DNA from: Toxotes chatareus | Lineage: Eukaryota > Chordata > Actinopteri > Toxotidae | Length of the DNA: 64,000 bases | Reading direction: 5' to 3' | NCBI GenBank assembly: GCA_016801885.1 | Contig: CM028888.1 | Span: forward strand, 10,498,170-10,562,169 | Part shown: in pieces, positions 49,981-61,721 of the stretch | Position numbering within the stretch: the first letter of the stretch is position 1 | Layout: the number at the start of each line of letters is the position of its first letter | The notes under the pieces: generated by a model | Seen by the model: only the letters and a program-made list of their open reading frames with translations | The model's database searches: none | What the model was told of the DNA's origin: nothing | Translations under genes and position numbers: made by a program

Positions 49981-52900
49981 CAGTTGATTGCTTTGTGGTA
50001 CAAAATCAGATCAAACAATCCTAACACAAGCTTTTTCTGTATCACACCACCATAAATGTTTCTTTGGTGGAGCTTTAAGTTGTTAATCTTGAATAGCTAC
50101 ATTGAGTTTATGCATATGTGAGACTGTTGCTAAATAAACCAAAAACTTTCTGCAAAAAAACTTTGGACTTTTTCCAAATGGACCTGTGAAAACCTTGTGA
50201 AATTTCAGATTCATTCCAGTACGGTTCTGCTTTCCTCCTAAAAATAGATGTTCACTTGGAGATACAAGGTTTTCCTTGGTGCACAGAGAACTTATTTAAT
50301 TGTTATTTAGACACTATTTGTTGGAACAAAAAAAAAAGAAGACATCCGCTCATACCATATCTCTTTAAGACGGTCATGAATCATGATTGCTTTATACAAA
50401 ATTATATGACAGCAATCAATGTCACTTTGCTGATGGATAACCTGAGTGAGAGAGGAAACTCTCATCTCCAGAAGGCAATAACATTAAAACTAAAGTCGTT
50501 AAGTTGTGATAAATGACAAGACAGTGAAATGCTCAGGAAGGCGTTCACATGCCAGCTCTCCTGCCTCTCGCACTGATTCCCCCCAGTAGTAGGGTTTATT
50601 TGCAGAGTAAAGCAGCCAGCTGGCTCTCTTGATACGGCTCTAAACCTGTGTCAGCTGCAGAGATGACATAAATCTCCGCGGCCAGTCTTTGAGGTAATAG
50701 GAACCAGAGACAAGTCCAACAGGTGAAGCATTACTGCTGAGAGACTGATCCATAGGGAGTTGTTTTTTAGCTGGCAGTAAACATTGACTCACAGGAGAGG
50801 AGAGGAGAGAAGATAACAACACCACCATTCATGTCCTCAGGTAGAGAAAAAGAGGAAGGATGGGTGGAGGGAGGGCAGACAAAGTGTGAGAGGGGAAGTG
50901 GGGGTTAAAAAAATGAGGGTGGCAAGGCCAAAATAAAGAGAAAAAAGTATTTTACTCATTTCCATCAAAAGGTAAAGGGGAGGACTAAATAAAGGAAGAA
51001 AGAGTAAAGATAGAGGGTTACAGACACAGACCTTTAGAGAACAGGTGTTTTACTGCTTTTCAACCAGACACAGAGGAAGATAGCATATGACAGAAAAGAA
51101 TGAAAAACAAACAACTCTGAAATTGACTGTATGCAACTTGAAGACTGTGAACTTTAACTTTAACTCAACCAAGTGACCAAACACTGCTGGATAAAGAAAT
51201 GTCTTTATACTTCTCCAAGGAGGGTCTGATTCAGGGGTTTTCAGAGGATTACACTGTGGCCACCCCAGCCCCAACTTGAGCCCAGTTGTTTTAGCCGATA
51301 TTTATTTACATTTTGGTAAATTGGAATCACTTAAAGTATGTCAAATTAACTAATAGCAGCCCCCCCTTTGAAATGTAACCATGGATGTACTGAGAACTGT
51401 CACTGGTTTACTCTGACACTGAAGAAAACTACACAGGCAACTTCTGGAGTTATAAATAGCTTCTTTTTTCAGTGATTCCCAAGCAGATTTATGAATGTTT
51501 ATTCATGATGGACAGGGAGATAATGATATCCTTGGGAAGTGTAAGTCCCACTGAATTTAAAAATATGTGTATCAAGTCTGTGTGTTCAGATCTGACTGAG
51601 TTATGACTCTAGGACAGACAACAAATTTTCATGAAAATCATGAGACTAAGGGCTTAAAAGTAGCCTGCCTTAATTATCTAAAAGTGCTGTGAGTCACAGC
51701 TGCTATTGCAACTCCAACTGTTGACCAAAGTGAGCCAAATCAATGGGCCAAACTACAATAACTAACTTCCTGTTGTTTTGCACCTGTCCATTTCACATCA
51801 TACAGTATTGTTGTCCCATGGTTCTTCATCCAAGCCACCCCCCCACCCAAAAAAAAGACAACAGAGGAGGAAAATATAAAAGAGGAAACACAGATGACAT
51901 TATGACACAGATTTTGAAGTATTGCTGTAGCTACAAAGAAGATAAAGAAACCTGAGGTGCTTTATAGCTTTTCTGCTGGATATGATCCAATAAAAAGGAA
52001 ACAGAGATATAACGTAAAAGAGCACAGATATTATGTCTTGACAGGTTCACTGAAACTTTGACACTTTACAGATCACATTAAAATGTACCTCTTGTGTGCG
52101 CACTGAAATCTGATTTCTCATTCCCTCGACCGTCACGCACATTACATCCTCATAATATTTACATCCCTTAAAATTGACAGTAAACACCTTGTCTCTCCTG
52201 TTCCCCATCTGCGAGCACCCTGACAATCCAAGCTGCCTGTTTGAGATGTGCGATCCCTGTTAGCTCCACAAAGAAAACTACATGTTTACATCACTCCTAT
52301 ATGTTGATTGGACACACATTTCTTTATTCTTTGATGTTAAATTTGCCAACTGTGTCACTGACAACCTCCTGAGATTGTTAAGATGATTGGATCCTTACTG
52401 TGTCCTGGGTGTATCTACACTTTGATTTCATGCATTTCTTCACTTTGCAATTACAATCCATCATCTCTTCCAATGCAAACTACATTGTAAAGTGTGACAC
52501 CCTTCTTGTTCAGACTTGATTAAAGGTGTGACCTATTTGAATTGGCCTGTGATTGACCATAAAGAAACAGGAGACACAGTTGAATGAAAATAATTCATGT
52601 AAACAACAATTAAGATTGCTTTCACTCCAGCAAGGGTATCAAGATTCAGGAGACCAAAGCTTATTTAAAGACAATATAGTTATATAAAAAGTTAATGACA
52701 TAAAAAGTTATTTGGCTGTTTTGCTCAAGGCAGATGGGAAATGTCATTACTTTTTACATTAGTTTTGGTCAAACTGAAACTTTAACCCGACACATAAAAT
52801 GGTGACACATAAAAGCTCAGAAAATCACCACAGCTATTACGATATGTTGTTAAGGGACAATGAGTATCTGTACCAAAGTTCACTGCAATCCAATTGTTGG

Positions 52901-55900
52901 AGATATTTCAGTCTGGACTAAACACTGCAATCTCTACAGTCTTACTGTTAGCATGGCTAAAAAAAAAAAAAAAAAAAAAAAACAGTTTAAAGGGAATGTT
53001 TCAAGGGAATAGGGGCAATGGGAGGGCATGGTGTAAAAAAAAAAAAAACATCCACAAACGGAACATGAAATGCTCCTCAGAATGGATACAAATGCAGATA
53101 CTGCACAGGGGAAAGACTTTGTTTGCCTTTGGCCTGAGATTGTGTTTGTGTATGCAGAGGAACATTAATCAGTTGTCAGAGAAATTGTAGCCTACAGTGT
53201 GAAACTCTATCTACAATTAGTAGACAGTACACAAGGAATAATTGCTTCTTTTAGGCCCGAACTCATCAGGTGAATTTAGATTTAAAAAAATAACAGTCCC
53301 TTATTGATCAGTTGAGGGAGATATGTAACCAAAGGGAGAGAGCAAGATTAATGCGGGACTGAGGCAAGTAAAGCATGTCCTGTAAAAAAAAAAATGAAGG
53401 ATGCTTTATGCAGACACTTAAAAAAAAAAAAGGCATACGAGCTGAGTTCAGGTAGAAAGTAATTGACACAGAAAGTAATTTATCATTGCGATGAGTGATT
53501 TTCTAACATCCAATCGTAGTTGCACAGATGACTTCCTTCAACCACAAAATGATGGAATTATGGCTGAAATGGTCACCGCTTGGCTCCGAAATCACCCAGC
53601 TCCCCAGCTCTCCATGCAGCAGGGTATTTCTGATGCTGGAAACTGTTTGTGGGAGTCACTGTAGCATGGGATGACCTTGGGATGTAAAGTATCGCATCAT
53701 TTCCTCTACACCAATGAGATGGGATGGTGCCCACCTAAGCTCAACTGGTGTCCTTCAGCACTCCCTCTTCTACCATGACAAACTCCCCCGGCCGCTGGAT
53801 ATTCAGTGCTCCAAAGTGACCTTACAGCCTGTTTGGCAGCACAGTATCATTGTGGTCCCAAACACAATCAGTGAGTTCTTTCAGGCTCCGGCTGCAAACA
53901 TAAAAACTATCCTCATTGGAATATTTATGTATTGACACTGAGAGCACTTCCTACACAAGAAAGATTTACAGGGGTCAAGCCAATGTGACCTCTGTTAGTG
54001 TCTTCTTGTAAATGCTGCCTCTAATTGTTTTCCCTCCGTGCTTCAGATCCATTTTTCTAAATGCGGCCCTTGATGCTGTCTTTGATGTGCATGAAGTGGG
54101 ACAGATGGGGCAAATTCAGGACATAGCCAACACATTGATAAAACAGATGAGGTAAGAATTAACTCTGCAGCTGAAGATAACATGAAAAAATTACAATAAA
54201 AAATTACAAAATCAAATTCTATGACAGACTGATTCACAAACAGATATGCATGTGATGCACAGATGGGAGAGCAGGAACAAAGGCACTTTTTCTATGAAAC
54301 AGTTCTCTTGCAGCGCATTCATTTGACATCATGTACCGCAAAACATCTTTAAATGGGCAACAAGTACTATTTTTGCTGCCAATCAACACTACATGTGGTA
54401 AATGCTAAGAATTAAAATGTAAAATTTACAATTTAAGTTCATAAAGTGAATGTAGGCAAATATCGTGACATAGCATTGAATGGAACTCAACATTAGTACT
54501 TATAAATGGAAGTCTTCAAAAGTCTGGACATTTTTCTCATTCGCTATGATGTTAAATATCGGTGATAGGTTTTCTGGAGGACAGTGAAGTGTTTGGTTTA
54601 TACCACTTAACATTACATTCAGTCACTCTGCATTCAATCTTAAAGCTGATTCATGATCTGGGTGTTTTCAGAGAGAACTTTATCAACATTATATCAGATC
54701 AACAAAAGCCTGCTTGACAGTTTCATCATAACCTTGAGATTTTCATCAGACGTGTTGATGATCAAATCCAGCACGTCCAAACATGCCGGATAAATTTGAG
54801 CATGGAAATCCATTCTTGACCTTTGTAACCAGTATATGTGTCATCATTCATGACTGAATGAATACCAGGAAAAAGAGAACATCAACAGTTGTTCTGAGCA
54901 CCAGAACAAAACCAGCAACAGCATCGGCTGAGAAGGAGTCAGGGTCATCAACCAGGAGTGATCAAGATCAAGGAAAGCTCTCACCACAGGTGCCACAGAC
55001 CATCTATGAACAGAATCGGTGTGTATAGCCAGATATGTTCACTGAATGAACAGTGAGATGCAATGCAAAGAATCAGAAGCTATTCAGTGGACACTGGAGC
55101 TTCAACAGTTTTGTTGCACATACTGTTCTCACAAGGTCAAAATTGAGCTGCCATGTTTACATAGCCTACACACAAGCTTTATCAGTTATGTAGAGGTTTG
55201 TTAATTACCAGAAGCTGGTGAAAAAAATAATAATTAAAAACATTAATATATATGATATAGGTCTATAAAAAAGAGAGAGCTATAAGCAATGTGAAAGACT
55301 ACAGCCTGTGAAAACTGGGTTTGCACAAATGCTTGTATTCTCATAAACAGGCTTACAGGGGATCATATAGAACATGCACATGTGTGTTGGGAGAACCATA
55401 CACTTTGTAGCTATTTTCACAGAGGAGGTAGTATGTGTCGATATGTGCATTTTCAGATGGAGAAATCCTGTGTATATAACATAGTGCGAGGAAGATAGAT
55501 CGTGTTCAGTCTTCAGGCAGCACAGAGAGGATTTGGATCCTTTTACACTGTTTATTTTAAGAGCACGCTTCCATCAATTACAGTCCCAGGGCTAAGATAA
55601 GATTAAGCAACTCACTGACTGACTTTCTAATGCAGAACTTCAAACAAAACAGCTACACTTGTAGCTCCCTGCAAAAAGGATCAATATCTGAATCAGATGA
55701 AGAATCACTTTATTCTTGCAGAGTGCAGGGAAGCGGGATGGATTTGTCTTTGTAACATCAGTACAGGAATGCTTTGACAACTCATAAGATAAATACACAC
55801 AGACAAACCAGGTATGAGGGCACGTGTCATATTGAGTGTAAAGGTGCAAAACATACATCATATATACGCAACTGATTATGCACAGCCATCAAAATAAATG

Positions 55901-56780
55901 TTAGGGTCAGTGTTTCTACATGCATTAAAGCAGCACAGTAGCACATAATAGGACTGCAGAACGAGCTAAAAGCACATAGTAAACAGGAAATTACGATCAC
56001 CAAACATGAACAGTGTTACAGAGTCTAAAGAGACGATTCAAGACGTATGAAGTCTTAGGTTCCTCAGACTTGCACAGACGTTGAGAGTCTGACTCTTCCC
56101 TTCAGCGAGCTTTCCTATTACTCCAGTCTGGTCTCAGGGCCACTTAGCTCTAATTACTGCACCCTAACGGCAGGGCCAATCACTAGCAGGTTAATTGTTT
56201 GATCCCTGCCATATGTACAGTCTGTCGTCATGTTAATCTACCTCTCCACATATACATGAGCCCACCACGCAGCGTCCCTCATGGCCCCGTTGCTCCTGTC
56301 AGCAGGAGCAGTTTGTGTTGGTACAGAGCAGGGAAGTGTGTCAAGGTGAGTCTTGACTGAAGTCAAATCTATAGTGTGCTGCAAAATATCCACTAGAAAT
56401 AAGAATAAATCAACAACAATTTTCTTCACAATTTTCACAGGCCTGAAGTTGTTGTGGAATTGTAGCGGAAGGATTTTTTCTAAAAATGCGTGGGTATAAA
56501 ATGTGTAAACCTTTCAACTAGCATAAGCAGTAAAAGTGTGGTCTGCAGTGTTGTAAAGCCTATTGGGTCCACAGGCTTGTAGTTTTGAGTTTCTTATGAC
56601 AGATAATTTACACTGACTGAGAGAGTCAATAGATGTGACCAATTAAAAAAAATAAAAAATAAAAAAGAAACTATTCTGCCATTTCACTGGATTCATTTTA
56701 TGCATCAGAAAAATCCTGATAATACTGAAAAAGTTTGGGGAACATGCTGTACCATGTTTTTTGCTTAAAACCTTAAACCT
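49981..56780. other. No gene seen; purine-rich tract at 50,840-51,020
   Basis: A strongly purine-rich plus strand (AGAGGAAGGATGGGTGGAGG-type) lies at 50,840-51,020. Elsewhere only AT-rich sequence and A tracts near 52,959 and 53,035. A 73-codon plus frame at 53,714-53,935 has no recognised similarity. Confidence 0.55.
52959..52982 (+). repeat. Poly(A) tract, 24 A
   Basis: Uninterrupted A24, followed by a second A-rich run at about 53,035-53,048. Possible retroposon tail without recognisable body. Confidence 0.9.
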
Positions 56781-56806
56781 GTGTGTGTGTGTGTACGTGT
56801 GCACGC

Positions 56807-56851
<45 letters not shown>
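56781..56851 (+). repeat. Interrupted (GT)n microsatellite
   Basis: (GT)7 at 56,781-56,794, an interruption (ACGTGTGCACGCGA), then about 21 GT units at 56,809-56,851. It abuts copy 3 of the dispersed repeat family. Confidence 0.95.
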
Positions 56852-56852
<1 letters not shown>

Positions 56853-56859
56853 CCAGCTG

Positions 56860-57205
56860 GCAAATATAGGTCCGATGTTCATTCTCCTTTTGGCCCTGTT
56901 TTAATTTCCACCAACTCCTGAGGGAAATATCTGGTTGTTTAGCTGCTAAATGCTCCACTGTGTTCACCAGCTAATTGCTAAGTTTGTCTGTGTACTTTTT
57001 GGCACTGGGCAGGTAGTGTCCAGTTGGCTGATCAGAGTGTTTGCGTTCAGACAGCTGACTGCTGCATCTGGAAGCAACGCTGATGAGAGAAATGAGAGTG
57101 AATCAAAACTGAAATGTTGTAGGGTGTGAAAACCAAAACAATAAGCTGAAAGACAATAAAACGATTTGTGGTTTTGTCACTATGAGCATGCCACTCCCCC
57201 TTTAG
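56860..57205 (+). repeat. Dispersed repeat family, copy 3 of 3
   Basis: Landmarks are GGTCCGATGTTCATTCTCC, CCACCAACTCCTGAGGGAAA, TGCTCCACTGTGTTCACCAG, TTTGGCACTGGGCAGGTAG, CAGACAGCTGACTGCTGC and TTTTGTCACTATGAGC. A (GT)n microsatellite ends nine bases upstream (56,851), which suggests that the tract is associated with the element's 5' border. Confidence 0.65.
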
Positions 57206-58152
57206 GGACACAAACCTAAAGTAATACCTCACAGTATAAACTCCAAGTATAATTAAGAAAACATCACCTTTCATACACATCTCCTTCCATCTGTCATACA
57301 TTACAGTAGATTTGATGAAAGCAGATCATAATTTTCACCTTGATTTCTCCAGAACGATTATATCAAGCACATGTGTTAATGTGCCAACCAAACATACAAT
57401 GATCTGTTGAAGAATTGTCCCTACGTGTTGTTAAAAACTAAAAAGGTATTTTGCTCTGTTCGGAGCAACAAAAATGCAAAGATACTGTGTCCTTGTGTCC
57501 TAAGATTGTGTGGTTGTTTGAAAGGGTCATTCATATCATTTGAAAAATAGATCACACACACTTACACACCCCCACGCACACATCTCGCCCATACACAGTA
57601 TTCCAAATAGCCTTGCCTTGATGGAAAACAGCACATCCGGGGGAAAAGGACAGATATTACACGGATCATTAGCCACAAATATAAAAGGGAGCATCACAGC
57701 AGCCTAATGATGCTTTGATAAGCTCTGTTCTGGAAGTAAACATAATCTGTTGACTTTCAATTCTTTTGTCACACCACCAATGATAGTTGAGGCAGAATGA
57801 AGCATTCTGCTGTAAATGGACTGCTGTCGTGCAGAGCAAGGCAATGTGGGAACCCTCTTGAAGAAAATAGGAGCTGGTGGGAAAGAGTTCAACATGTAAA
57901 TACCTTTTTTTAATGTAACATTTTCTAGGTGACGAACTCACCCATGTGTCCACAGCTGCTTCTCTTCTAGCTTGACATAAATGCCTGCTGTCTTCCAGCC
58001 TTTCCATTACTGTTGATCACTGGGTCACTGTGACTCATAAGGCCGCCTGACAGGACCAGCAGTATTTACCAGTCAAAATTTACAGACACCTGCGAATTAG
58101 TGCTGCATCACAGCGATGCCAGCAGAAAGTCTCCTCACTCTTTATACAAGGT

Positions 58153-58155
<3 letters not shown>

Positions 58156-58184
<29 letters not shown>
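58156..58184 (+). repeat. (AC)14 microsatellite
   Basis: 29 bases of pure AC after GTAAA. Confidence 0.95.
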
Positions 58185-58189
<5 letters not shown>

Positions 58190-58529
58190 GCCCTTTAAGT
58201 CTGAATGTGCAAAGTCCAACCAAAGTCAAGGCTTCCAAGATGCAGTTACTTAAGACGTGTCAGTTTATCCCATCAGTGCTTTGTGCACTCATTTATGACC
58301 ACCAAAATAGTTTGCTTTACATATCCATAAATTTTGATGATGAAGCTGGAGTCGTCATGACAAAACTGCCACAATTAACTGAGGATCATAACTGCATTAC
58401 TGCAGAACAAAAGCAAATACACTTTAAGGCTTCTGGTTCTTATCACGAACTAAAATATATCTAGCTGTTCTGGTTAAATACACTGTGGTCTGTCTCTGTT
58501 GGTGCTTAATGATGAAACAAAAGTGTGAT

Positions 58530-58620
58530 TTGAGGTGCCCTTCAGCAAGACCCGTACCCAGCTGATACTTAGTGGCCAGCAGTAAAACGCTGCGGCCATA
58601 GTGCCCCACCCTGGTGCATT
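58530..58620 (+). repeat. Possible SINE body fragment
   Basis: GTGCCCTTCAGCAAGACCC followed by TACCCAGCTG recalls the CCTTGAGCAAGGCACTTAACCC stretch in the body of common fish tRNA-SINEs. No A or B box is evident nearby. Weak. Confidence 0.25.
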
Positions 58621-60647
58621 TTTAACTGAAGCTTTACTGAATGAGCGAGATGCCATTCCCTGAAAGAGCATAATGCTGATACCTTGAATAAATAATTGGA
58701 GATGTGTTATTGGAAAATGACTAGTTTGGCCACAGAGAATTGAGGTCATAAAGCATCAACCACATTACTTGTAGGGACAATAGTTTTCATCATTTATTCC
58801 TCTCTTTTATCAGAATATGAGACAAAAAAATTGAAACTTTTGGGGGAGGCTCTGTACGCAAGGCCGGACATCAACTGTTGTGTCTCTTGACAATGATGCA
58901 AACATATATATGAATCCACATATAACTGGATCCCTCTTCACCTCATTACTCAAAATACAAATCATCCTCAGGATATTTAAATGCATTGGGAAAACTGCCT
59001 TGTGGTGAGAGGACGCTTGCATTACGAGAGGGTCAACTAAGCCATTGCCGGTTCCTCTATATTCATTTCCTTTATAATTGCTAAAATCCTCAACAGCATT
59101 TAGAAAGCAATCCTCGCCCAGAGCTGTGTTTACTTTGCACACAATCTGGAAAGTTTATTGAGCAGAGAGGAGGGACAGGAATACTGACAGGCCTGCTTCA
59201 TATTCAGTTCTCTCTGCTGCATTTGGAGGGGCCTTATGAATCCTAATGTAGCAGTAAAAGGGCCCATGTGCATGTAAAATGAGTGACGTTATTACGTGGA
59301 GGTGTGGCCAGCAATACATGTATTGATCCACACAACTGCTAATAAAGTCTATATGGTGTTAATAGCTCTGTGAATCCATTTGTTGGAGGTTTACCCTCTG
59401 AAATGTGTAATTTAATGCAATTATACACTGCTGCAGTGATGCACACAAATCTGTTGGGTGGTGAGCCATGGTCAGCATACTTACGATTCATCAACAGTAG
59501 CAATAGTGAGATAGTGTAGAAATTCATGGTCATGCATAATACTTCCTTAGTCTTTGTTTCCAGCAACAGAAGTGACAGCAGCTAGGTTTCTGTCACCACT
59601 GCTCTATTTGTTTTGATGAGACTGAAGAAGTTTCCATAGTTACATCACGGGATTAAATTTAAAAAAAAAAAACAACGAAAAAAAACATTCAACATTTGAA
59701 CATTTTTGTGTGTACATATGCATGTACAGCTTTCCACATCTGAACAACTAATGACCTTAATGTGCAGATCTCTCAGAAGATTTGCACCTCAATGAATGAG
59801 ATGCTTACATTATGTTATGATCGTAAGGAATGAGTCAAACTGATTAGCTCAATTTACATTCAATGTCTAAGCAGTGGTGGTGCAGATGGATGGATCATAT
59901 AACTTGCATAAATTAATTCCCCTAGTCATTTTCCCAACAATATAACACAAGCAAAAAAACAAAGTGTAAATATTTCATAAGCTAAAGGGTTGGTCAAGAG
60001 ATCTCACTGTGACCTACAGGTCCAAGACCTGCTCCCCGTTAGCATACAGGAGTCTCACAGGAACTCACAAATTCACCTGCAATTTGTGAGTGACAGCCTC
60101 TATGAAACTTTACACTGTTCCCATTTGCAAACTGTGTGTACGTACTGCTCACAAATCATTTTTGTGAAATGGGCCCCACTGTAACAAGGATGCTGTTTCT
60201 GGAAAGACATGTTCAATTTTTTAAAATGCCATTTTTCAGTACTTGGAACACTGCATTAGAAATTCCATTCACCTTCATTGTATTTAGGCAGAGGCAGAAA
60301 TCTCAGTTAGACATCTTAAAAACAGAGAAAAATGAAATCAGAGTTATCTCTGTCGATCGTACCAGACTACAGTGAGTAGGGCAAGGGACATATATAACAT
60401 ATAACTGTCTTCAGTAGATTGTAAATTCTGTGCATTACAATTTGCAGATTGTTGGTGCAAGTTGTCTCACAAAGTAGGACGCCTTTCATTCCCCATATAT
60501 CTGTCCAAAGTCAAAGCTGTAGCCCTGCACCGCCCCACTGCTCGGTGTATGCCTCAGTTAACCTGGACTGTGTTGTACACGCCCTAAGGCATACTGTCAA
60601 AAAACCTTGCCTGATGACAACCTGACAACTCCATCCATCTTATTTAC

Positions 60648-60705
60648 CCGCTGGACAGCGCAGATCTGCCGTGGCAATCAATAACGCTCACAATTAGTTT
60701 CCCTC
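60648..60705 (-). other. Candidate 58-nt exon in a GC-rich island
   Basis: On the minus strand a strong polypyrimidine acceptor (CTGCCTCCACCCCCAG) precedes 58 bases and a donor (CAGCGG then GTAAAT). One frame is open throughout (GGKLIVSVIDCHGRSALSSG) and also extends upstream to 60,970, with a Ser/Pro-rich stretch that includes LVYLPLPPPPGG. The island at 60,630-60,960 is clearly GC-richer than its flanks. It could be an exon of an upstream gene, an untranslated exon or a conserved regulatory element. No family is recognised. Confidence 0.2.
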
Positions 60706-61649
60706 CTGGGGGTGGAGGCAGAGGTAGGTACACGAGAGGGGTGCGGTGGGGGGAGTACAGGGCTGGCCCGCGTTCCCTGTCACAGCTGGACAGAGTGTAC
60801 GTGTGGCCCGAGTCCATGCCAGCCACATGTCCTGACATTAGCGAGCATCTCTTGGGAGATGATGACATTTCCATATGTCCAGTAGAAAAGAGGGAAAAGT
60901 GTGTGTGACACTGTTCGTCAGCAAGCATGCATGTCGGCGAGTGTGTGTTTTCTCCGTTATGTGTGAGCACTCATGTGCATTGTTTTGTTTTTCACCTTGG
61001 CTTGGTGACCTGGAAAATCTCCTCCAAAGGGCAGTGAGACGCTGAGAAGGACTCTCTGGAGGAAGCTGATGGATCTATATCAAGCCGTAAAAATAGATAA
61101 CTGTCATTCATCATCAGGGTGTCTAGAAGTTAACCCTGACCAACAGGGCTTAGCCACACAGAGCAGCCACGGAGCATACAAGTCCCAGCATGCTTCAGTG
61201 TCATTTGGATGCCCTTAGCAACCTGGAATGACTGCAGATGGGTGATTGATATCAGGTTTCCTCTTTGCGATTATCTTTTTATGTGATAAAATAGATTAGA
61301 TCAGGAACAATATAAGGAGAAAAAAATCGAATAATAAAGACATATTGCCTGGATTCAAGTGATTTATTAACCCGAGGAGGTGATATATGCCATATATGAC
61401 CTGTCATTCATAAGTGACTGAGATGAAATGAATGAAAAACTATTTTTTCGTCCTTTATTTGGCCCTTATGGAAAAGACACGTCATTTGTCTTTCTTCTTA
61501 TTTTATCAAGAGTTTACTCTCCTTATATATATGTATGTATTTATTATTATTTTTTTTCCTTTTAATATGCTAAATAATAATTAATAATGATTGTTTTCTA
61601 CCTGTTGCGGTTATTCTTAAATTTGCGTCTGTCTTGTGAATCTGACTTT

Positions 61650-61721
61650 GGAAAAGCACTTTCTGCTTTAGCTTAAAAAGTGCTATATGAAAAACGAATT
61701 ATTATTATTATTATTATTATT
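61650..61721 (+). repeat. Retroposon 3'-tail-like motif ending in (ATT)8
   Basis: GCACTTTCTGCTTTAGC, AAAAAGTGCTATATGAAAAA and a pure ATT tract at 61,698-61,721 form a tail typical of fish SINE/LINE copies (AAGTGCTATATAAAT followed by a short tandem repeat). The simple repeat is probably the element's own tail. Confidence 0.45.

Larger units (their letters stand above)
57206..60647. other. No gene seen apart from listed repeats
   Basis: Non-coding AT-rich sequence. Minus frames at 57,669-58,007 and 58,810-59,142 are open for just over 110 codons but lack splice support and known motifs. Confidence 0.55.

Noticed and set aside
53714..53935. Plus-strand frame beginning MRWDGAHLSSTG with moderate GC
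   Set aside because: WDGAHLSSTG looks protein-like, but no flanking acceptor or donor and no second conserved block were found.
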